DNA of 60,795 nt from Phormidium tenue FACHB-1050 (GTDB taxonomy: Bacteria; Cyanobacteriota; Cyanobacteriia; Pseudanabaenales; Pseudanabaenaceae): contig NZ_JACJQY010000036.1 in assembly GCF_014696925.1 (NCBI RefSeq), positions 1-60,795 on the forward strand, read 5' to 3'. Below, piece by piece: positions 26,484-33,808 of this stretch. Below the pieces are notes generated by a model. The model ran no database searches. It had not been told where the DNA came from and saw nothing but the letters and a program-made list of their open reading frames with translations. Made by a program: the position numbers and the translations under genes. Each line of letters opens with the position of its first letter. The stretch's first letter is position 1.

Positions 26484-28085
26484 ATGGATAAAAGTTACAT
26501 TTTCTTAAAGATTGGATCGGGTGGCGAGGCGAATATCTATACGGTGCAGATTAATTCTGAACTGGTGGCGAAGGTTTATCATCAGCCGCATGGGGACTAT
26601 GCGCGAAAGTTGGCGTTTATGGTTGCGAATCCGCCTGTCGATCCTTTGGCAAAAGAGGGACGGGTATCCATCGCTTGGGCGACTGAGTTGGTGACGGATT
26701 TGGGTCTGGTGGTGGGCTTTTTGATGCCTAAGCTGGATACGAGCAAGGCTAAGCCAATTTTTCAATATTACAATCCTTCTGAGCGCCGCAAGGAAAGTCC
26801 TACATTTAGCTATGTCTCATTGTTGCGGACTGCGAGAAATTTGGCGCGGGCGGTGCGATCGGTGCATTCGCGGGGATATGTGATTGGGGATGTGAATGAG
26901 TCGAATGTGTTGGTTGCTGATGATGCGATCGTGACTTTGGTGGATACGGATTCGTTTCAGGTGAATGATGGTACTACGGTTTATCGCTGTACGGTGGGTA
27001 AGCCTGAGTATACGCCGCCTGAGTTACAGGGTGTGAGTTTTCGGGATGTCGATCGCTCGGTGGAGCATGATCTGTTTGGGTTGGGGGTGTTGATTTATCA
27101 GTTGTTGATGGAGGGGACGCATCCTTTTGGTGGGGTGTTTACGGGGCAAGGTGAAGCGCCTGAGTTAAAGGATCGGATTAAGGCGGGACATTTCCCGCAT
27201 GGTCGGCGCAGGGTTCCTTACAAGCCGATGCCTTTGGCTCCTGCTTTTCAGATGTTACCTGTGGCTTTGCAGGAGCTTTTTTTGTTTTGTTTTGAGGAGG
27301 GACATGGCAATCCTACGGCGCGTCCTACGGCAGAGGTTTGGAGTAAGGCGTTGGGTGAGGCTGAGGATGGTTTGGTGAGGTGTGGGGTAAATGGTCAGCA
27401 TCATTACAGTGGACATTTGGGTGTTTGTCCTTGGTGTGAGAGGGCTGTGAAGTTGAGGGGACGCGATCCGTTTCCTGCGTTGGGTGTGATTAGTTCGGGG
27501 CAACATACAACCCCATTATCACGTTCGCAAATATCTAATTTATCTAACCCATCAGCTACGACATCACCAAGTTCTAAAAATAATAGATCCTCAACTCCTC
27601 AAACTATACTTTGGATTTCTTTAGCAATATTAGTTATTGTTTGTGTATTATATTTTGAAAATTTGTCTGCTAAAACTAGAACGCAACAAGCCATAGCCAA
27701 GTCTTATGTTCGATCTATGACTAGAATGCAACAAGCTTTTTATTTAGAGCAAAGACGATTCGCATCTTTTGATGAAATATCAGATTCTTTCGGTAGTCGA
27801 TTAATAAAATTAGAAACTGATAGCTATAGCTATAAAATTTTTTCGGTAAATGGTCTAAACTCTTCTTCCAATGTTACCTACCAAGTAGGACAGGCAAAGC
27901 AAAAAGACCTGAAAAGTTATGTTAGTGCAGTTAAAGTCACTCAACAGGATAGTGACACTATTCCAATATCGATTGTTTGTGAGACGGATACTTCAACTAC
28001 ATCACAACCACCACTTCCAGTTATTGTGGGCGATGGCAAACTAGAATGTGCTGTAGGAACAGATATCTCTGATCGCATCTTTTGA
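26484..28085 (+). CDS. Membrane-anchored TerY-P-type kinase fused to a pilin-like domain
   Basis: 533 aa. Kinase domain (about 5-290): glycine loop GSGGEANIY (11-19), VAK Lys30, catalytic loop IGDVNESN (Asp136, Asn141), DTDSF (metal Asp154/156) and PPE (178-180). The His of HRD is changed to Ile and Gly of DFG to Ser. Next is a zinc-ribbon-like CGVNGQHHYSGHLGVCPWC (Cys300, His306/307, Cys315, Cys318), then a low-complexity linker (340-373), one membrane helix (374-391), and an exported part (392-533) that resembles cyanobacterial type IV pilin-like G/H proteins (SYVRSMTRMQQAFYLEQRRFA, YSYKI, LKSYVSAV, IVCE). Kinase belongs to the TerY-P triad; the exported fusion is unusual. Confidence 0.8.
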   Translation: MDKSYIFLKIGSGGEANIYTVQINSELVAKVYHQPHGDYARKLAFMVANPPVDPLAKEGRVSIAWATELVTDLGLVVGFLMPKLDTSKAKPIFQYYNPSERRKESPTFSYVSLLRTARNLARAVRSVHSRGYVIGDVNESNVLVADDAIVTLVDTDSFQVNDGTTVYRCTVGKPEYTPPELQGVSFRDVDRSVEHDLFGLGVLIYQLLMEGTHPFGGVFTGQGEAPELKDRIKAGHFPHGRRRVPYKPMPLAPAFQMLPVALQELFLFCFEEGHGNPTARPTAEVWSKALGEAEDGLVRCGVNGQHHYSGHLGVCPWCERAVKLRGRDPFPALGVISSGQHTTPLSRSQISNLSNPSATTSPSSKNNRSSTPQTILWISLAILVIVCVLYFENLSAKTRTQQAIAKSYVRSMTRMQQAFYLEQRRFASFDEISDSFGSRLIKLETDSYSYKIFSVNGLNSSSNVTYQVGQAKQKDLKSYVSAVKVTQQDSDTIPISIVCETDTSTTSQPPLPVIVGDGKLECAVGTDISDRIF

Positions 28086-28235
28086 TGAAAAATGCAGCAT
28101 TATGCTATGAATGGGCTTCAAAATGCATTGTCGTCGAATGTCGAATGAAGCCTAAGCCGTTAGACAAACAAATGGCTTTCTATTATGATAATTATCACAA
28201 CAGAGTTATTTATGTGCATCGGAGAATAAAAAAAG

Positions 28236-28586
28236 ATGAAATGGTATATCAAAGTCTTGAAGAACTATGCAGTCTTCAGTGGACGAGCTTCTCGAACAGA
28301 ATATTGGATGTTTTTTCTTTTCCACATTATTTTTTCCTTGTTGTTGGGGGTTCTTGTGGGAATCCTGAGTTCTGTTACTAAGACAGATCAGCGTGTACTT
28401 GGAAATATATATAGTTTAGCTGTGCTGATCCCAAGCATTGCGCTAGGCTGTCGTCGAATGCATGATATTGATCGTAGTGGTTGGTGGCAAATTGTTCCCA
28501 TCGTGAGCTTTATATTCTTGTTCTACGAGGGGACAAAAGGCGATAATAGGTTTGGTCCTGATCCTTGGGATAGCTCTCAATACTGA
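28236..28586 (+). CDS. DUF805 membrane protein
   Basis: 116 aa with about three membrane helices. DUF805 hallmarks are present: FSGRASRTEYWMF, GCRRMHDIDRSGWW and GDNRFGPDPW. Function unknown. GGAGA about 10 bases before the ATG supports the start. Lies 150 bp after the kinase gene; whether it belongs to that module is uncertain. Confidence 0.9.
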   Translation: MKWYIKVLKNYAVFSGRASRTEYWMFFLFHIIFSLLLGVLVGILSSVTKTDQRVLGNIYSLAVLIPSIALGCRRMHDIDRSGWWQIVPIVSFIFLFYEGTKGDNRFGPDPWDSSQY

Positions 28587-28664
28587 TGCATGAAAGAGAT
28601 CAAGTGCGATCGCTGATCTCGTAGGGTGCGTTCATGAAATGTAACGCACCTCATCTCTTTGCTT

Positions 28665-29117
28665 CTAAGTATGCTTCTTATGCGATGGACAAACCCTATG
28701 CCCAGCATCCCACCAAAGTAAATCCATCACACCTCTGTCAATTATTCCCCAAACTCTTCCCTTGCCCGTTAAACGCAAAGAAGTAAGCTCATCCAACTGC
28801 TCAGGAAAAATCTCAGCAAGACAGTCTTGAGCCTCTTTGACTAAATCATCCACCGAAATATTGTGATTTTGTTTCTTCGCATCCAGCAATATCTCCTTCC
28901 AAGTCATCGTCTCAAAATTTGCCAGCTTCTCCCGAATCGCATTAACTCCATTTGCATCTAGAATATGCCAACCAAAAGGATCGACAAACTCCATCTTCGC
29001 AACTCGCCAACTAGGGCTTTTCTGATAATAACTATTAGGATCTACCGCTATTCGAGGTTGCTTACTGGGAGATGGAACCTCTCTAGCCTGTTTGGGCTGC
29101 TTGACTTTCTTAACCAT
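28665..29117 (-). CDS. Hypothetical protein of TA-type neighbourhood
   Basis: 150 aa, function unknown. After a basic start (KKVKQPKQ), the sequence WRVAKMEFVDPFGWHILDANGVNAIREKLANFETMTWKEIL, and the end RVWGIIDRGVMDLLWWDAGHRVCPSHKKHT, resemble a widespread uncharacterised family that I have seen in plasmid/defence-rich regions. The dense conserved Trp, Asp and His residues look like a small toxin or nuclease fold, but I cannot name catalytic residues. A small hairpin (about 28621-28651, 'gtagggtgcgtt...aacgcacc') precedes its stop. Confidence 0.6.
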   Translation of the reverse strand: MVKKVKQPKQAREVPSPSKQPRIAVDPNSYYQKSPSWRVAKMEFVDPFGWHILDANGVNAIREKLANFETMTWKEILLDAKKQNHNISVDDLVKEAQDCLAEIFPEQLDELTSLRLTGKGRVWGIIDRGVMDLLWWDAGHRVCPSHKKHT

Positions 29118-29260
29118 TACTACAGACTTCCGTAATACTCAGCGATCGCCGCCAACGAAATCACGCGATTTAATAAATAGCAAGTAGCAATCTAATATTT
29201 GCCTGAAAAGTGATGTGATTAGCGATCGCTGTTCTCTAAAAAGCTGAATTTCATCAAAAA

Positions 29261-29626
29261 TTACTCGTCATCCCCAGCAATAGAAGCCAAAATATTCAAA
29301 ATTTCAGCAGAACTAATATCATCGCGATCGCTCTTTGAATAGATAGTTAACAACAGTACATTAGTCGGCGACTCCACCTGATAAACCAAACGATAACCCG
29401 CGCTTTTCCCCTTTTGGATATTGCTATTCCTTACCCTGACCTTAATCACAATATAGTTTTCACCCAGACCAGCAATGCGATCGCCCACAAAATTACCAGC
29501 TTGAATTTGCTCAAAAACATCTTGAGTGTCCGAACGAATATTGCGATACCGCTTTGATAAAGTGCGTAGGTTCTGCTTGTACTCAGGCGACAAATCAATT
29601 TGCACTAAAGGAATATCACTCGGCAT
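29261..29626 (-). CDS. RelE/ParE-like toxin
   Basis: 121 aa from the ATG at 29626. Pattern typical of the RelE/ParE superfamily: IDLSPEYKQNLRTLSKRYRNIRSD, ...GYRLVYQVESPTNVLLLTIYSKSDRDDIS. It overlaps the last 11 bases of the antitoxin gene (...GATGCCGAGTGA), so the two are coupled. A decayed second copy lies at 30319-30462 and in fragments at 31520-31600 and 31796-31845. Confidence 0.8.
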   Translation of the reverse strand: MPSDIPLVQIDLSPEYKQNLRTLSKRYRNIRSDTQDVFEQIQAGNFVGDRIAGLGENYIVIKVRVRNSNIQKGKSAGYRLVYQVESPTNVLLLTIYSKSDRDDISSAEILNILASIAGDDE

Positions 29627-29870
29627 CGATTCCGTCCCACATTTTTTCAAAAGGAATACGTTGTCCCGCCTTAGCTTGCTGAAAAGCCCTTTTCAAACTC
29701 GCCTTTACTTCCTCAATAGGCGTATCATCAGGATCATCGTCCAACTCTTGAACTGGTTCAGAAAACAACACAATCACACGGACACGACTAGATATGTCCT
29801 CACCAAAAGGCTGATCCAGCAATAAATGCCCTTCGCGATCGATTGTCCCCGTAGCTTCCACTGCTCTCAT
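29616..29870 (-). CDS. Antitoxin of the RelE/ParE-like pair
   Basis: 84 aa. The start 'MRAVEATGTIDREGHLLLDQP' is a short beta-strand motif, followed by RVRVIVLFSEPV and an acidic helical tail (DDDPDDTPIEEVKASLKRAFQQAKAG). It fits a small antitoxin family (DUF2281-like or similar). Coupled to the toxin by overlap. It probably represses its own promoter (29871-29949). Confidence 0.75.
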   Translation of the reverse strand: MRAVEATGTIDREGHLLLDQPFGEDISSRVRVIVLFSEPVQELDDDPDDTPIEEVKASLKRAFQQAKAGQRIPFEKMWDGIDAE

Positions 29871-29949
29871 TTAGATGACCTCACTAAATAATTAGAAATA
29901 AAATATACTGTAAATCTAATATAGCCTAGTCATTTAGATATAGACTTTT

Positions 29950-30234
29950 TCACCAAGACTTACCCTTCATTTCATCAGGAAATAACAAGCGATCGGACAG
30001 CCTATCTTGATCCAACGCCTCAATCAAGTATGCACCCGTTGTTTTTTGTTCTTCAATATCAGCATCACTTAACCAAGACTCTAATAAACTTACAGCTTTC
30101 TTTTGCCTCTCTTTCTGAGTAAAAGCAGAAGTCAACATTTGAATCACAAACTCCTCAACAGTAAGACTTTGCTGATTAGCTGCTTGAAATAACGAGCTTT
30201 CTAAATTTGGTGGAAGGTCAAGAGTGAGAGTCAT
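29950..30234 (-). CDS. Orphan antitoxin-like protein
   Basis: 94 aa. TLTLDLPPNLESSLFQAANQQSLTVEEFVIQML is the ribbon-helix-helix-like N-terminus common to small antitoxins. The C-terminal half is acidic. No intact toxin is adjacent; its own partner may be the decayed toxin just upstream. Its ATG sits at 30234 with 'aggaaataact' before it. Confidence 0.7.
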   Translation of the reverse strand: MTLTLDLPPNLESSLFQAANQQSLTVEEFVIQMLTSAFTQKERQKKAVSLLESWLSDADIEEQKTTGAYLIEALDQDRLSDRLLFPDEMKGKSW

Positions 30235-30318
30235 AGTTATTTCCTCATCTATTCATGATTATTACTATACTACTATCAAAACGAATATCTAACATCGTTG
30301 TCAAACCTAGACCTATAA

Positions 30319-30462
30319 TTACTCATCATCCCCAGCAATAGAAGCCAAAATATTCAAAATTTCAGCAGAGCTAATATCATCGCGATCGCCCTTCGAGTAA
30401 GTCGTCAGCACAATATACTGACCTTAACTGCAACATAATTTTTACCCAAACTATCAACAGAC
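30319..30462 (-). pseudogene. Decayed copy of the RelE/ParE-like toxin, C-terminal part
   Basis: The plus-strand text 30317-30408 matches 29259-29350 (ttactcNtcatccccagcaa... with few changes), including the DDE-stop ending. About 85 bp are then missing, and 30418-30462 matches 29436-29480. The reading frame is therefore broken by an internal deletion. It abuts the 3' end of the DUF1016 gene. Confidence 0.7.
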
Positions 30463-30474
30463 ATCATCATAGTG

Positions 30475-31482
30475 TCAGCGATCGCTCTCATCCAAAAGCC
30501 TCCTTAACTCCTGCTTTAAAGCCTCTACATCGGGCAGATAAAGCTGATATCTCGATACAAAAAGCTGATTAGAAATCCCCCCAGTCGCATACTCAACCAA
30601 AATCTCATCCTTATCTCTCGCCAACACAATTCCAATCGGCTGATTATCGTCTTCCATATTCTCTTCAGCACGAAAATAGTTTAGATACATATTCATCTGT
30701 CCTATATCTTCATGCCGCACTGCCCTTGTTTTCAAATCAATTAAGACAAAACATTTCAAAATACGATGATAAAACACTAAATCCACATAAAAATGCGTAT
30801 TGTTTAACGTAATTCGGTACTGTTGCCCAATAAATGCAAATCCCTTTCCCAGTTCTAATAAAAACTTCTCTAACTGCACAATCAACCGATTTTCTAATTC
30901 ACTCTCAAGGTAATTGCGGTCTGGTAAATCAAAAAACTCAAACACATAGGGATCTTTCACCACATCCCGCGCTGACTCGATAATCTGTCCTTCTTGAGCC
31001 AAAGCCAAAATCTCTGCTCGATCCTTACTCAGCGCCACCCGCTCAAACAAAGCCGAATCCTTCTGGCGCTTTAGTTCCCTCACACTCCAGCGATCGCGTA
31101 TGCATTGCTGTTCATAAAACGATCTCGCTAAATCATCCGAAATCGCCAAAAGCTCCGTGTAATGCGACCAACTCAATTTGCCAGACAGTGTTTGGCAATT
31201 CTTATAGGACAAGTAAAATAGACGCATATACTGCAAATTAGAACGACTAAATCCTTTGCCATAAGCAGATTTCAAATCCCGCGATAATTGAGTTAACAAC
31301 CTCGAACCATATTGTGCCCTCTCATTCCCCTTCTGCTCAAACTCCACAATGTACTGCCCAATTTGCCAATAAGTTTCTACCAAAAGTGTATTAACCTGCT
31401 CAAAGGCGCGTTGCTGCCCCTGTACCAAGCATTCACCAATGCGATCGATTAATTGCTGATAGGAATCGATTAAGTCACTCAT
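30475..31482 (-). CDS. DUF1016 / PDDEXK-family nuclease-like protein (YhcG type)
   Basis: 335 aa. N-terminal DUF1016 helical domain: WQIGQYIVEFEQKGNERAQYGSRLLTQLSRDL, then GFSRSNLQYMRLFYLSY. The C-terminal PDDEXK core is NTHFYVDLVFYHRILKCFVLIDLKTRAV, with D-x(n)-D-L-K as the metal-binding residues. Relatives are found in mobile and defence-related loci. Expected to be a DNA-binding or nuclease protein. It lies between the two halves of a decayed toxin gene. Confidence 0.85.
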   Translation of the reverse strand: MSDLIDSYQQLIDRIGECLVQGQQRAFEQVNTLLVETYWQIGQYIVEFEQKGNERAQYGSRLLTQLSRDLKSAYGKGFSRSNLQYMRLFYLSYKNCQTLSGKLSWSHYTELLAISDDLARSFYEQQCIRDRWSVRELKRQKDSALFERVALSKDRAEILALAQEGQIIESARDVVKDPYVFEFFDLPDRNYLESELENRLIVQLEKFLLELGKGFAFIGQQYRITLNNTHFYVDLVFYHRILKCFVLIDLKTRAVRHEDIGQMNMYLNYFRAEENMEDDNQPIGIVLARDKDEILVEYATGGISNQLFVSRYQLYLPDVEALKQELRRLLDESDR

Positions 31483-31519
31483 AAATTAAATGTTTACTTT
31501 CTCAGCATTTTAGAAGGAA

Positions 31520-31600
31520 TATTACTCGGCATCGATTCCGTCCCACATTTCAGAAACTGGTCTAGTTTGCCCTGCCTTAGCTTTGAGATGTAAGTAACTC
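31520..31600 (-). pseudogene. Remnant of antitoxin end and toxin start
   Basis: 31524-31552 'actcggcatcgattccgtcccacattt' matches 29619-29646, the antitoxin-toxin junction. 'tgccctgccttagct' (about 31571-31585) matches 'tgtcccgccttagctt' there. The rest is scrambled. This is the 5' part of the copy whose 3' part is at 30319-30462. Confidence 0.6.
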
Positions 31601-31795
31601 TGCCATTTTTGCCTCCACTACTAGCCCAACTACTATACTACAATTTTTTGGGTCATACGAATGTAACACTCTCTCTGCAAATCGTCTTTACACTTCTCCA
31701 AGATCACCAGATTATGAGTCCAGCCAATTTCTGCAACCAATGGTTGCAGTTTTTCTTTCGTGCGGTAGATGAGATAAAAACTTCGCATATTCCAA

Positions 31796-31845
31796 ATATT
31801 CCGCGCCCTTTTTGGATATTGCTATTCTTCATCCTGACCTTAGTT
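31796..31845 (-). pseudogene. Second remnant of the toxin gene, middle part
   Basis: 'cgcgccctttttggatattgctattcttcatcctgacctta' matches 29399-29443 ('cgcgcttttccccttttggatattgctattccttaccctgacctta'), the VRVRNSNIQKGKS coding region. It is out of order relative to the other remnants, so the duplicated TA locus has been rearranged. Confidence 0.55.
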
Positions 31846-31846
31846 T

Positions 31847-33421
31847 CTAGCTGAATTTAGTTAAAAACTTCAAGAGCGACTGTGTTCGTGGTGTGAGCAA
31901 AGTTTTCCGATAGGCATCGGCGGCTTTTTTGATCGCATCGGCTTGAGTAGGATAGGAATGAATCACTCCAGATAGTGCATTTAGTCCCTGTTTAGAGGCG
32001 ATCGCTAAAGTAATTTCGCTAATCATTTCCCCCGCATGACGTGCTACAATTGTTGCCCCAAGAATGCGATCGCTGCCGCGTTGATGCAAAATTTTGACAA
32101 AGCCTTCCGTTTCACCATCATAAATTGCGCGATCAACAGAACTGAAAGGAATCTTAATTTCGTCGGTTTCTAAGCCTTGAGCTTTGGCTGCCTTGGCACT
32201 TAAACCCACATGGGCAATTTCAGGATCGGTGTAGGTCACCCAAGGCATGACTAAATCACTGAGTTTACTTTTACCCAAACCAAAAGGAGAAAAGAGCGTG
32301 TTTTTAATCACAATCCGCGCCGCAGCATCCGCAGCATGGGTAAACTTCCAATTCATACAGATGTCCCCTGCGGCGAAAATCCGTGGGTTTGTAGTTTGGA
32401 GATAATCATTCACGATTACTCCTTTGCGCTGGTCATATTCCACACCTATAGTTTCTAGATTTAGTCCTTCAACATTTGGCGATCGCCCTGCACCGACAAG
32501 AATTTCATCGACTTCTATTTGGTGACTAATTCCATTTTGTTGATAATGGATGATTTTGCCATTGCTAGTTTTGGTGACTTGAGCGATCGCACAATCCAGA
32601 ATCAAATTCACACCTTCACGCAGAAATACCTGTTGCACAATTTCCGCCGCATCTGCATCTTCGCGATCGAGTAAATGCGAATTTTTGTGCAGTAATGACA
32701 CTTCGCAACCTAAACGCTGAAAAGCCTGAGCTAACTCACAACCAATTGCTCCGCCACCAATGACGGCTAATCTTTTGGGTCGCTCAATGAGTGAAAATAC
32801 AGTTTCATTGGTTAAATATCCTGCTTCGGCAAGTCCCGCTATTTGTGGATCTGAGGCCCTTGCGCCTGTGGCAATTACCGCTTTTTTAAAGTTTAATTTG
32901 ATGTTTGATTTGGTGTTATTAACAGCGATCGCATTTTGATCAATAAAACTTGCCGAACCGAGAAATACATCGACACCGAGATTCCGAAATCGCTCCGCCG
33001 AGTCGTGGTGACTAATGCCAGCACGGATTTTTCGCATCCTCTCCATTACAGCGGCAAAATCGATATCAATATTTTGGGGTGAATTAATGCCAAATCTCGC
33101 AGCATCAAGGATGTCGGCAACTACTCGCGATGAACGAATCACGCATTTAGAAGGAACACAACCAACATTCAGACAATCACCTCCCATGAGGTTCTTCTCA
33201 ATTAGCGCCACCTTCAAGCCTAAACCTAACCCCGCCGCCCCTGCTGCCACAACTAATCCCGCCGTCCCAGCCCCAATTACTACCAGATCATACATCCCCG
33301 CAGGTTGAGGATTTACCCAATCTAAAGGATGCACATTCGCAATTAGATCACGGTTATATTCATCCACTGGCTGAATGAATTCTGCATAGCGATCGCTGGA
33401 ATATTGTGAGGATTGAGTCAT
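31847..33421 (-). CDS. Flavin-dependent disulfide oxidoreductase (mercuric-reductase-like)
   Basis: 524 aa. FAD-binding GAGTAGLV (50-57), redox-active cysteine pair GGDCLNVGCVP (Cys83 and Cys88), NAD(P)-binding VIGGGAIGCELAQAFQRLG and the dimer-domain TYTDPEIAHVGLS. The N-terminal 40 residues are extra, and there is no heavy-metal-binding HMA domain and no C-terminal Cys pair, so mercury reduction is unlikely. It resembles the MerA-like flavoenzymes that pair with TVP38/DedA membrane proteins in cyanobacteria; none is adjacent here. Single gene. Confidence 0.85.
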   Translation of the reverse strand: MTQSSQYSSDRYAEFIQPVDEYNRDLIANVHPLDWVNPQPAGMYDLVVIGAGTAGLVVAAGAAGLGLGLKVALIEKNLMGGDCLNVGCVPSKCVIRSSRVVADILDAARFGINSPQNIDIDFAAVMERMRKIRAGISHHDSAERFRNLGVDVFLGSASFIDQNAIAVNNTKSNIKLNFKKAVIATGARASDPQIAGLAEAGYLTNETVFSLIERPKRLAVIGGGAIGCELAQAFQRLGCEVSLLHKNSHLLDREDADAAEIVQQVFLREGVNLILDCAIAQVTKTSNGKIIHYQQNGISHQIEVDEILVGAGRSPNVEGLNLETIGVEYDQRKGVIVNDYLQTTNPRIFAAGDICMNWKFTHAADAAARIVIKNTLFSPFGLGKSKLSDLVMPWVTYTDPEIAHVGLSAKAAKAQGLETDEIKIPFSSVDRAIYDGETEGFVKILHQRGSDRILGATIVARHAGEMISEITLAIASKQGLNALSGVIHSYPTQADAIKKAADAYRKTLLTPRTQSLLKFLTKFS

Positions 33422-33568
33422 GACTTGATATTAAAGAGATAAAGATAAATAATTGTCGAGGTAACTGAGATCTTGTACCATTCTAAAAAGGGGTTGCGAA
33501 AAGACAAGAGATGTGAAAAAAGGAGTGTAGTACTAATTTAAATAACGATATGGAAACCATCGTTGCTA

Positions 33569-33660
33569 TAGTACTTACGAAAAAATGCCCTGAAAGCCTA
33601 ATTTTACTGTAGGGTCAATTCATGAATTGCCTCTACATCTCGTTTTTTGCGTAAGTACTA
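33569..33660. mobile_element. MITE-like family C element (C1)
   Basis: 92 bp with ends TAGTACTTACG and CGTAAGTACTA. Central hairpin 'gtagggtcaattcatgaattgcctctac'. The second copy at 55149-55241 has the same layout (ends TAGGACTTACG/CGTAAGTCCTA). Both are short non-coding elements. Confidence 0.75.
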
Positions 33661-33663
33661 ATA

Positions 33664-33771
33664 TAACGTCAGTTCGACGCAAATGGAAAATGGTAAGAAT
33701 AAGCGATTCTTATCATTTTCCATTTGCATTGTGCTTCGTACGACGCAAATGGCTATATCGAACTCACGTTA
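33664..33771. mobile_element. MITE-like family D element (D2)
   Basis: 108 bp with TIRs TAACGTCAGTTCGA and TCGAACTCACGTTA; inverted relative to D1 (8824-8938). Lies 3 bp after C1 and 37 bp before the first giant kinase gene. Confidence 0.75.
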
Positions 33772-33808
33772 ATATACAAGAAGGCAGATTAGGACACTTC
33801 AATCAATT

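Noticed and set aside
28082-28381. Open frame directly after the TerY-P kinase (MMKNAALCYEW...)
   Set aside because: Half of it overlaps the DUF805 gene in another frame, and its sequence has no family-like pattern.
31609-31854. 81-codon plus-strand frame
   Set aside because: It runs over toxin remnants and the end of the reductase gene on the other strand; the sequence looks random.
31847-33421. True mercuric reductase of a mercury resistance operon
   Set aside because: No HMA domain, no C-terminal Cys pair and no mer genes nearby.
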